From positions 1-7,357 of the forward strand of contig URZB01000076.1 in the NCBI GenBank assembly GCA_900552295.1: a DNA stretch of 7,357 bases, in the 5' to 3' direction. A program made the translations under genes and the position numbers. Positions 1-6,586 of the stretch are shown one piece after another. Position 1 is the first letter of the stretch. Every line of letters begins with the position of its first letter. The DNA is from an uncultured Collinsella sp. Its GTDB lineage: Bacteria; Actinomycetota; Coriobacteriia; Coriobacteriales; Coriobacteriaceae. The notes beneath the pieces were generated by a model. It was not told the DNA's origin. It was given only the letters and a program-made list of their open reading frames with translations, and did not search any database.

Positions 1-230
1 TGGACACCGGCACCATGGAGAGCCTGCACGAGGCCGCGGAGTTCGTCCGCGCCGTCGAGCACTCCCAGGACCTGCCCGTGTCCGTCCCCGAGGAGATCGC
101 CTGGGAGAACGGCTGGATCACGACCGCCGAGCTGGAGGAGGCCGCGAAGGCCTATGGCAAGTCGGTCTACGGCCAGCACCTGAAGAAGGTCGCCGCCGGC
201 GAGATCGTCAACAGCCCGCGCGAGTACTAG
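1..230 (+). CDS. rfbA: Glucose-1-phosphate thymidylyltransferase (RmlA/RfbA), 3' end only
   Basis: This is the last 75 codons of the enzyme that joins glucose-1-phosphate to dTTP to make dTDP-glucose, the first step of dTDP-L-rhamnose synthesis in the cytoplasm. The frame is already open at position 3 and reads DTGTMESLHEA. This matches the conserved C-terminal WLDTGT segment of RmlA, where the usual H after DTGT is M here. It is followed by helices ending in YGQHLKKVAAGEI, also typical of the RmlA C-terminus. The ATG at 15 is therefore internal and not a start. The full protein is normally about 290 aa, so roughly three quarters lies upstream of the window. Downstream, the expected rfbB is separated from it by a terminator and an unrelated AT-richer two-gene module. 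Identification is strong from motif and pathway context. Confidence 0.93.
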   Translation, partial: DTGTMESLHEAAEFVRAVEHSQDLPVSVPEEIAWENGWITTAELEEAAKAYGKSVYGQHLKKVAAGEIVNSPREY

Positions 231-250
231 CGCAAGCTTGTTTTCTTTCA

Positions 251-283
251 GGGGTCACCGTTTATCTGGTGGCCCCTTTCGTT
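251..283 (+). terminator. Rho-independent terminator after rfbA
   Basis: A 9-bp stem (251-259 with 268-276, one T-G wobble) closes an 8-base loop and is followed by TTTCGTT at 277-283. It lies 20 bases after the rfbA stop. The stem is GC-rich, but the T-tract is interrupted, so termination may be partial. It should separate rfbA transcription from the module that follows. Confidence 0.7.
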
Positions 284-288
284 ATGAT
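283..288 (+). promoter_or_regulatory. Candidate -10 box for the DUF4869/ATPase module
   Basis: TATGAT at 283-288 is one base away from the TATAAT consensus and lies about 40 bases before the proposed GTG start. No convincing -35 box is visible, because that position falls inside the upstream terminator hairpin. A second TATGAT at 309-314 would start transcription on top of the ribosome site, so it is less likely. Promoter activity is inferred only. Confidence 0.3.
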
Positions 289-325
289 TACGTTGACCAT
301 AAAGACAATATGATTGGGAGCGGAT

Positions 326-763
326 GTGTTAAGCGTCTACTTTGGCGATATGCCAGAAGCGATTTACAACACAGCGACATATTTCAAAAACTCTTACCGG
401 TCTTCTTGGATTACGGATCCCTATGCAGTCTCGATAATTAAAGATGTCGATCGATCGGTTGTTGTCTCCGAAAACGTCATCGAAAGCCCTGTGCTTGGAT
501 CCATCTCCCCACTCCAGCTTTCTGGTGGCGTGAAAACGCTGCTGCTTATGAGATTTGATCGTAAGCATATTTTTAACGCTTCTGCCTGTGGTGACAACTG
601 TGCCAAGTGGATTCTCGACATGGCGAAAGACCGCAAGCTCGTTGTGAATCTCTATCATGTGATGGACTTTGGCCGCGAGGATTTTAAAATCAAAGTCGTG
701 AACAGCGGCCGAATCGTTCATAACATGGCCGAATTGATTCACGAGTCGATTCCGTATCTGTAG
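326..763 (+). CDS. DUF4869-family protein, small partner of an ATPase
   Basis: This is a 145-aa soluble protein with no signal peptide or membrane segment. The sequence starting MLSVYFGDMPEAIYNT and containing NASACGDNCAKWIL matches what I recall of the uncharacterised DUF4869 family. The GTG at 326 is chosen because GGGAG at 316-320 sits 5 bases upstream; an in-frame TTG at 314 has no such site. Residues 65-70 read LSGGVK, followed by the hydrophobic run TLLLM. This looks like the ABC-ATPase signature motif (LSGGQ/LSSGEK) in a protein with no Walker motifs of its own. The stop at 761-763 is 9 bases before the ATG of the ATPase gene, so the two are almost certainly co-translated. Base composition is far less GC-rich than the flanking rfb genes, suggesting acquisition by transfer. 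Biochemical function is unknown; a role as regulatory or signature-donating subunit of the ATPase is inference. Confidence 0.8.
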   Translation: MLSVYFGDMPEAIYNTATYFKNSYRSSWITDPYAVSIIKDVDRSVVVSENVIESPVLGSISPLQLSGGVKTLLLMRFDRKHIFNASACGDNCAKWILDMAKDRKLVVNLYHVMDFGREDFKIKVVNSGRIVHNMAELIHESIPYL

Positions 764-772
764 GTGCTGCTT

Positions 773-1747
773 ATGAACGGTTCGCATCTTGTTAAGATTT
801 CCCGCCGTAGGGGAACCAAGTACACATTTACCATCAAGCGGAACATCACTATTGTGCGTGGCGATAGCGGCACGGGTAAGACGACGCTGTTTGACATGGT
901 CGCAGACTACATGCGAACGGGTGAGCAGTCGGGCGTTTCCTTGCAATGCGATTGTCCCTGTGTCGCCCTGACCGATTATGATTGGCGAAACCAGCTTTCG
1001 TCCGTTCATGACTCGATTGTATTTGTCGATGAGGGCTTAAAAGAGATCCATTCTGATGAGTTTGCCCATCATGTGCTGTATTCCTCGAATTATTTCGTGC
1101 TGATCTCAAGGGCTGATTTCCCCAATCTTCCGTATAGCGTGGATGAGATTTACAAGATTAAGACGAGCGGAAAATACCATTCTTTCGTCCCTGTTTATCA
1201 AGATCGCGGGAATCATCGTTATGCTATTTCCCGGTCGGCGCCAAAACAGGACTTTTCTATCCTTCTATGCGAGGACAGTAAGTCTGGTTTCCAGTTCTTT
1301 GAACGGCATTTCGCTGACAGTGAGCTTACCTGCGCTTCGGCCATGACGAACAGCGCGATTTTGGGCTGGTTGGATCAGCATTTCGACGATCGCGTGTTTG
1401 TTGTCGCGGACGGAGCAGCATTTGGGTGCTATGCGGACCGCGTCCTTAAGCTGCAAGACATTCACCGCGATACTGTTACGGTTTGTCTTCCCGAGTCATT
1501 CGAGTGGCTTCTGCTGAGCTCCGGCGTTATTTCAGGGTTAGATGTTAAGGCGGTTTTGGAAACCCCAGAAGCCTTTATAAACAGTGAGAAGTTTAAAAGC
1601 TGGGAGGACTTCTTCTATAAGTACTTACGCGATAAAACTGGGAATTCGGTCTTCCGTTACGACAAAGACTGCATTCCGGAGGCGTTTTGTAGGGGAAGTA
1701 ATTCTGCGAAGGTTATGGCTCTTATCGCATGCCGAAATGTCCGATAG
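773..1747 (+). CDS. P-loop ATPase with TOPRIM-like C-terminal half
   Basis: This is a 324-aa cytoplasmic protein. Walker A is GDSGTGKT at residues 30-37 and the Walker B-like strand is IVFVDE at 82-87, ending in the catalytic Asp-Glu pair. A further strand with LPYSVDEIYKI (119-129) follows. I see no LSGG or SSGE signature in this chain. The C-terminal half has features that fit a TOPRIM fold as in OLD-family nucleases: ILLCEDSKSGFQFF (163-176) with a possible catalytic Glu, VFVVADGAAFG (208-218) with one acidic residue in the strand, and LPESFEWLLLSSGV (239-252). The second Asp of the classical DxD motif is not obvious, so nuclease activity is doubtful. The ATG at 773 is preferred over the GTG at 764 because AGGTG at 762-766 is 6 bases upstream. 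Homologues are, from memory, often called AAA-family ATPase or misnamed 'translation initiation factor 2'. ATPase assignment is firm; TOPRIM and defence roles are inferred. Confidence 0.82.
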   Translation: MNGSHLVKISRRRGTKYTFTIKRNITIVRGDSGTGKTTLFDMVADYMRTGEQSGVSLQCDCPCVALTDYDWRNQLSSVHDSIVFVDEGLKEIHSDEFAHHVLYSSNYFVLISRADFPNLPYSVDEIYKIKTSGKYHSFVPVYQDRGNHRYAISRSAPKQDFSILLCEDSKSGFQFFERHFADSELTCASAMTNSAILGWLDQHFDDRVFVVADGAAFGCYADRVLKLQDIHRDTVTVCLPESFEWLLLSSGVISGLDVKAVLETPEAFINSEKFKSWEDFFYKYLRDKTGNSVFRYDKDCIPEAFCRGSNSAKVMALIACRNVR

Positions 1748-1756
1748 TTTTGTTGA

Positions 1757-2842
<1,086 letters not shown>

Positions 2843-2855
2843 GGAGAGGAGAGAC

Positions 2856-4310
2856 ATGGCAGACATCGCATTCGAGAAGGACCTCTCCGTCACCGAGACG
2901 GGCATCGAGGGCCTGAAGGTCGTCGACCTGGCCGTCCACGGCGACAATCGCGGCTGGTTCAAGGAGAACTGGCAGCGCGCCAAGATGTGCGCGCTGGGCA
3001 TCCCCGACCTCCGCATCGTCCAGAACAACATCTCCTACAACGACAGGAAGGGCGTCACCCGCGGCATCCACGCCGAGCCCTGGGACAAGTTCATCTCCGT
3101 GGCCCGCGGCAGCGTCTTCGGCGCCTGGGTGGACCTGCGCGAGGGCAGCGAGACCTTCGGCAAGGTGTTCACCTGCACGCTCGACCCGTCCAGGGCCATC
3201 TACGTCCCGCGCGGCGTGGGCAACTCCTTCCAGGCCCTGGAGGACGGCACCGCCTACACCTACCTGGTGGACGCCCACTGGTCGCTCGAGCTCAAGAGGA
3301 CCTACACCTTCGTGAACCTCGCCGACCCCGAGCTCGCCATCGAGTGGCCGATCCCCCTCGACGAGGCCACCGTATCCGAGGCCGACCTCAACCACCCGTA
3401 CCTCAAGGACGTCGTCCCCATGGCGCCGAAGCGCACCCTCGTCACCGGCTGCAACGGCCAGCTGGGCCATGCCGTGCGCAGGCTGGCGGAGGAGCGCGGC
3501 GTCGCCAAGGACTTCGACTTCTGCGACATCGACACCTTCGATATGTCAGACCCGGACGCCTACACACAGTACGACTGGTCGCTCTACGGCACCGTCATCA
3601 ACTGCGGCGCCTACACCGCCGTGGACAGGGCGGAGACCCCCGAGGGCCGTGTCATCGCCTGGAAGGCCAACGCGACCGGCCCCGCCCTCCTCGCCCGCAC
3701 CTGCGCCGGGCACGGGATCACGCTCGTGCACGTGTCCAGCGACTACGTCTTCGACGGCACCGCCGAGGTGCATGACGAGGACGAGCCCCTCAGCCCCCTG
3801 TCCGTCTACGGCCAGACCAAGGCCGCCGGCGACATCGCCGTGGCCGGGTGCCCGCGCCACTACATCATACGCTCCAGCTGGGTCATCGGCGAGGGCCACA
3901 ACTTCGTCAAGACCATGAAGGCGCTCTCAGACCGCGTCGCCGACCCGGAGGACGGGCTCACGCAGGTCACGGTCGTGGACGACCAGCTGGGCCGCCTGAC
4001 CTTCACGCGCGACATGGCCGAGGCCATCTTCCACGTGCTGGGGACGCACGCCCCCTACGGCACCTACGACTGCACGGGCTCCGGCGCCGTCAAGTCCTGG
4101 GCCGACATCGCCCGCGCCGTCTTCGAGGCGGCCAACGGCAACGGCGAGAAGGTCTTGCCGGTTTCGACCGCCGACTACTACGCGAACGCCGCGGGCCCCA
4201 TCGCCCCGCGCCCGGTCCACTCCGCTCTCGACCTGTCCAGGCTCGAGTCGGTCGGCTTCCACATGCCCGACTGGGAGGAAGAGCTGGGGGAGTACCTCAA
4301 GACGCTCTAG
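2856..4310 (+). CDS. rfbCD: Bifunctional dTDP-4-keto-6-deoxyglucose 3,5-epimerase / dTDP-4-dehydrorhamnose reductase (RmlC-RmlD fusion)
   Basis: This 484-aa fusion carries out the last two steps to dTDP-L-rhamnose. Residues about 10-185 form the RmlC cupin domain: RGIH at 69-72 supplies the expected catalytic His72, and SEADLNHP at 174-181 contains the likely partner Asp177. The segment usually read as AHGF is RGVGNSF (119-125), with Asn in place of the second conserved His. Residues about 193-484 form the RmlD reductase: TGCNGQLG (197-204) binds NAD(P)H, then SSDYVFDG (294-301), YGQTK with Tyr318 and Lys322, and VVDDQLGRLTFTRDMA (373-388). AGGAG at 2847-2851 lies just before the ATG at 2856, 13 bases after rfbB. 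The fusion is well known in Bifidobacterium and Coriobacteriia, so it is not an assembly error. A strong terminator follows. Confidence 0.95.
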   Translation: MADIAFEKDLSVTETGIEGLKVVDLAVHGDNRGWFKENWQRAKMCALGIPDLRIVQNNISYNDRKGVTRGIHAEPWDKFISVARGSVFGAWVDLREGSETFGKVFTCTLDPSRAIYVPRGVGNSFQALEDGTAYTYLVDAHWSLELKRTYTFVNLADPELAIEWPIPLDEATVSEADLNHPYLKDVVPMAPKRTLVTGCNGQLGHAVRRLAEERGVAKDFDFCDIDTFDMSDPDAYTQYDWSLYGTVINCGAYTAVDRAETPEGRVIAWKANATGPALLARTCAGHGITLVHVSSDYVFDGTAEVHDEDEPLSPLSVYGQTKAAGDIAVAGCPRHYIIRSSWVIGEGHNFVKTMKALSDRVADPEDGLTQVTVVDDQLGRLTFTRDMAEAIFHVLGTHAPYGTYDCTGSGAVKSWADIARAVFEAANGNGEKVLPVSTADYYANAAGPIAPRPVHSALDLSRLESVGFHMPDWEEELGEYLKTL

Positions 4311-4336
4311 TCGCTCTTAATAAATATGCGAGAATC

Positions 4337-4368
4337 AAAGCCGCCGTTCTTTAACGGCGGCTTTTCTT
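4337..4368 (+). terminator. Rho-independent terminator of the rhamnose operon
   Basis: A perfect 12-bp stem (4337-4348 with 4353-4364), closed by the tetraloop CTTT, runs into a TTTTCTT tract. It starts 26 bases after the rfbCD stop. The A-rich opposite side means it could also act on minus-strand transcripts coming from the IS110 remnant. Confidence 0.93.
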
Positions 4369-4414
4369 GTGCCTGGCGTATAGCTCTGTGCCGGTAAGTG
4401 CGGCGGTGGTCACC

Positions 4415-4570
4415 AAGTGAGAACAGCCTGTCGAGCTCATGCTAGGAGTTCGCGACGGGGCGGTTGACGGCGACCTGCCCGTCCCGGGTGAGCATTCGGG
4501 CCCAGTGGAAGGACTTCCCGACATCGAGCTAGAGGACGGCCCTCCTCGCGGGCGCTGCGTTGTTGGCCAT
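4415..4570 (-). pseudogene. IS110-family transposase, decayed N-terminal fragment
   Basis: Reading the minus strand from an ATG at 4570, with a strong GGAGG 6 bases upstream, gives MANNAAPARRAVL, a TAG stop (4531-4529), LDVGKSFHWARMLTRDGQ and onward to a second TAG (4444-4442), then HELDRLFSL. The LDVGKSFHWA segment matches the first catalytic-Asp strand of IS110-family DEDD transposases (usually GLDVGK). Similarity fades after about 4415, and the rest of the roughly 400-codon gene, including the serine-containing C-terminal domain, is absent. The fragment ends close to the rhamnose operon terminator. It therefore cannot encode a working enzyme and marks a past insertion followed by deletion. 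Family assignment rests on this short stretch only. Confidence 0.7.
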
Positions 4571-4938
4571 GGTATCCTCCAATCGTCGGTCGATCGGAAG
4601 CCGTTTCCCGCGACACCCACATTACCTGGCCGTGGCCATCTTCCCTGAGGTCCGGCAGTTTCCTATCAGTTGTCTGAAACGGCGACGCCTGCGTCGGCAA
4701 TACCCCCCGGGCCCTCTTCGGGGCAGGGAAAGACGGCCGTACGCGGGCGCCCGATCGGCGGCCCAGACGGGCTTGCTTGCATCGTATGCGACACCGGGAA
4801 ATGCATCAACGGGGTATCGAATAGCTCGTTTCTGACTGTAATGGGGCTTCGTCGCCGGTCGAGCAAAGTAGCCGGACCTTATGCGCTCTGGAGCGTTATC
4901 CATCTCGTAACGTTTCCCCGCCATTCATGGGTGTCTGA
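4571..4938. other. Non-coding stretch, possibly the decayed left end of the IS110 element
   Basis: No convincing gene is seen here; open frames on both strands have arginine/proline-rich, low-complexity translations typical of chance. In IS110 elements the non-coding end upstream of the transposase specifies the bridge RNA, and this stretch occupies that position relative to the minus-strand fragment. Hairpin-forming segments are present, for example CGACG/CGTCG around CCTG at 4683-4696 and GCCC/GGGC at 4711-4724. The element boundary cannot be placed, because IS110 members lack terminal inverted repeats. Confidence 0.35.
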
Positions 4939-4974
4939 GTTTCTGGCATCGCTGTGGGCACCGCATCAGCTCAG

Positions 4975-5073
4975 ATGTACTATCTATTGGTCTATTATGG
5001 CGAGGCTGTGGACGAGTTCATCGACTCGAAGTCGGGGGCGAGGATAGACGCGAAGACAGGAGGGATTCTCTGA
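4975..5073 (+). pseudogene. 3' tail of an unidentified gene, coupled to the HEPN-like gene
   Basis: The frame is open from 4939, with the first ATG at 4975 and no ribosome site, and ends MYYLLVYYGEAVDEF, then SKSGARIDAKTGGIL. Its TGA at 5071-5073 shares one base with the ATG of the next gene, the usual sign of translational coupling. The segment GEAVDEF with a following SG and final GxIL resembles the end of a second open frame on the minus strand at 6319-6462. I take it as the remaining C-terminus of a gene whose front was lost to the rearrangement that left the IS110 remnant. A genuine 32-aa protein cannot be excluded. Confidence 0.4.
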
Positions 5074-5708
5074 TGGATAGCGTGTTCAATGACCATGTGT
5101 TCCCTAAATACAAGGATCAACAGGTCATGAAGCCTCAGATGCATGGCTTCAATGACCCCACTTTAAGGTATTTCACGCTGTTGGACTCGTCTGCCCTAGT
5201 GAAAGACGAACTTAAAGCCGACAGGTTCGACGATGAATTCATTAAATCCTTCCTCAATGCCGCCAAGGAGCTTGCGGCCGCCGGAAGGAGAGCGACCGAC
5301 AGGCCGGGCATGTATGTGTTCCTGGAGCATTCCTACGCGATTCCGGTGATGTTCCTCACAAGGCACTGTATTGAGCTTTCAATCAAAAGGGCGATAAAAA
5401 AATGTGGGGCTAAGCCTAAGAAAGACCACAGCCTTAGAAACCTGTGGAATTCCTTGCTCTCGAGGTTTCCGAAGCAAAAGTGCCGTGAAGACAATAGAAC
5501 CATCAAGAACATGGGTGCTTTTGTAAATGCCATTGCCGACATCGATGACAACGGCATCAGTCTCCGCTATCCGCAGGACAAATCAGGCGGACTGACGCAG
5601 GACAGGCCGCTATTCGTGAACGACGAGGAAGTCGTCTCGTATTTGGAGAAGTTCGTAGAGCAACTTCAACTTATTGACTTCGATTATCTTGTCGAGAATG
5701 GTAAATAA
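5073..5708 (+). CDS. HEPN-like protein of unknown function
   Basis: This is a 211-aa soluble, mostly helical protein. The ATG at 5073 has an excellent AGGAGGG (5058-5064) 8 bases upstream. The central part carries LTRHCIELSIKRAI (residues 95-108), DHSLRNLW (118-125) and IADIDDNGISLRYPQD (154-169). This order (an RH-x-IELxxK helix, a DHSLxxLW helix, then an RYP segment) resembles a group of HEPN-type proteins found in mobile and defence regions. The classical RNase motif R-x4-6-H is not seen, so catalytic activity is not supported. It follows the tail of an unknown gene with overlapping stop and start, suggesting it was the second gene of a pair, as in nucleotidyltransferase-HEPN or other toxin-antitoxin operons, but the partner is truncated. 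Codon use is less GC-rich than in the rfb genes. The gene is confident; the fold assignment is tentative. Confidence 0.75.
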   Translation: MDSVFNDHVFPKYKDQQVMKPQMHGFNDPTLRYFTLLDSSALVKDELKADRFDDEFIKSFLNAAKELAAAGRRATDRPGMYVFLEHSYAIPVMFLTRHCIELSIKRAIKKCGAKPKKDHSLRNLWNSLLSRFPKQKCREDNRTIKNMGAFVNAIADIDDNGISLRYPQDKSGGLTQDRPLFVNDEEVVSYLEKFVEQLQLIDFDYLVENGK

Positions 5709-5745
5709 GTAGCTGGAGACCGCTCTTTATCGTTTGTAAAACCAT

Positions 5746-5779
5746 TGGTTGGGATCGATTTGACCACCGGCCCCAACCA
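5746..5779. repeat. Inverted repeat between convergent genes, possible weak terminator
   Basis: TGGTTGGG at 5746-5753 is repeated in inverse at 5772-5779, with an 18-base spacer. It lies between the ends of the plus-strand HEPN-like gene and the minus-strand 154-aa gene. Neither side has a good T-tract (the minus side reads ATGGTTTT), so terminator function for either gene is weakly supported. Confidence 0.4.
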
Positions 5780-5844
5780 GAAATTTAACGTCCGATAGTT
5801 GTGAATCATAACCAGTAAATTAACGTAGCATCACAGCGGGATTG

Positions 5845-6309
5845 CTAAAGAAACTCGCCAGACTCAAGGTCGATAAAGTCGCCAAGTCTGATCTGCGCCT
5901 TGAAAGCGGCCTCATATTCTCTCGCTCGCGTCTGATCATCAAGCTTGAAGCCGATGTTGAACAGCTTTCCCGACTTCGTTCTCCGAATCAGGTCTTGTTC
6001 CAACATGAATGCGATCACGCGGCGATGCGCTTCGTCGTCGTCCATATTCAAATAGAAGCACGCGACACCGCGCCTGCCCTTCGCGAGGGTCTCGCAGGAG
6101 CTGTGCTTGCATTCAGCAACCACCTTACCGAGAGCCGCTTCACGGCAGACCTCCTCTACGAACTCAATAACATTGAAGAAGAACATCCATTTCCCGCACC
6201 TGTGCTTATCAAGCTCCGGGGCCAGCTTGGTATCGATGTAAAACGACCACCACGGGTTGTCCACCCTGATGATTCGGCCGTCTTCGCTCAACATCGACCT
6301 CACTTCCAT
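5845..6309 (-). CDS. Uncharacterised 154-aa protein
   Basis: The start at 6309 is fixed by AGGAGG at 6320-6315, 5 bases upstream; an overlapping ATG at 6313 is too close to that site and out of frame. The protein is soluble with no signal peptide. Visible segments are WWSFYIDTKLAPELD (residues 20-34), GKWMFFF (39-45), VVAECKHSSC (63-72), GVACFYLNMDDDEAHRRVI (81-99) and TKSGKLFNIGFKLDDQTRA (111-129), ending in an acidic FIDLESGE. These resemble a recurring family of hypothetical proteins in gut Actinobacteria and Firmicutes that I cannot name, and I assign no function. It lies 9 bases after the stop of an upstream minus-strand frame and probably shared its transcript. It converges on the HEPN-like gene. 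The opposite-strand open frame over this gene is a shadow. Confidence 0.75.
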   Translation of the reverse strand: MEVRSMLSEDGRIIRVDNPWWSFYIDTKLAPELDKHRCGKWMFFFNVIEFVEEVCREAALGKVVAECKHSSCETLAKGRRGVACFYLNMDDDEAHRRVIAFMLEQDLIRRTKSGKLFNIGFKLDDQTRAREYEAAFKAQIRLGDFIDLESGEFL

Positions 6310-6318
6310 CCATGCCTC

Positions 6319-6462
6319 CTATGCCAGGATCTCACCGATTACCAAATTGAACTTTATGCCCGAACGCGGTTCGTTGAACTCGTCGACCGCCTCGCCGTCA
6401 TGGTCGGGCTTGGTCACGAACAGCGGCCCCGGTGCATCGATGCGAGGTCCGATCGTGAATTC
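6319..6462 (-). pseudogene. Remnant or frameshifted small gene upstream of the 154-aa gene
   Basis: The minus-strand frame is open from beyond 6480. From 6462 it reads EFTIGPRIDAPGPLF, then VTKPDHDGEAVDEFNEPRSG, and ends in IGEILA with a TAG at 6321-6319. No in-frame ATG exists. An ATG at 6466, just downstream of a good promoter, is one base out of frame and meets TGA at once. A one-base indel near the start would explain this. The in-frame GTG at about 6414 has no clear ribosome site. The C-terminal half resembles the tail at 4975-5073. The function is unknown. Confidence 0.45.
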
Positions 6463-6475
6463 ACATCGCTGTAGG

Positions 6476-6503
6476 ATTATAAATTGACTTTCGATATTGG
6501 CAC
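6476..6503 (-). promoter_or_regulatory. Sigma-70-type promoter for the minus-strand pair
   Basis: On the minus strand a perfect TATAAT (6481-6476) is preceded, 16 bases away, by GTGCCA (6503-6498), which matches the -35 consensus at 4 of 6 positions. The predicted transcript starts near 6469, only a few bases before the out-of-frame ATG at 6466, so that gene would have been nearly leaderless. Confidence 0.5.
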
Positions 6504-6529
6504 TCTTTATAGCGTTGTAGCAAAGTGAG

Positions 6530-6563
6530 CCTGTTACCGGCTTGTTCCGGCAACGGGTTTTTT
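6530..6563 (+). terminator. Orphan plus-strand terminator
   Basis: The arms 6530-6540 and 6547-6557 form 10 of 11 pairs (one T-G, one A-C mismatch) around a 6-base loop, followed by six T at 6558-6563. There is no plus-strand gene before it. A possible promoter, TTGACT at 6484-6489 with TATAGC at 6508-6513 (18-base spacer), would start RNA near 6520 and stop here, giving a very short RNA or an attenuated leader for the small ORF that follows. Confidence 0.75.
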
Positions 6564-6586
6564 AATATCTACTTGGAGTCATGCAA

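Noticed and set aside
329..1009. 226-codon minus-strand frame over the DUF4869/ATPase module
   Set aside because: It runs across the junction of two well-supported plus-strand genes and has no ribosome site or familiar motif.
2987..3918. Further long plus and minus frames over rfbCD
   Set aside because: Arg/Pro/His-rich or Ser/Thr/Pro-rich translations, with all recognisable motifs in the RmlC-RmlD frame.
4442..4531. Stop-codon recoding (UAG read-through) in the IS110 fragment
   Set aside because: The fragment also lacks most of the gene, so ordinary decay explains the two TAG codons.
4622..5047. Plus (4670-5047) and minus (4622-4924) open frames in the region after the IS110 remnant
   Set aside because: Low-complexity translations, no ribosome sites and no family resemblance; treated as non-coding.
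5775..5826. Near-repeated AATTTAACGT and AAATTAACGT as a possible CRISPR or attachment site
   Set aside because: Only two short, AT-rich, imperfect copies with no regular spacer or integrase nearby.
5842..6474. 210-codon plus-strand frame
   Set aside because: Antisense to the 154-aa gene, which has a strong AGGAGG start site and coherent protein sequence. This frame starts without a ribosome site and runs through the upstream remnant too.
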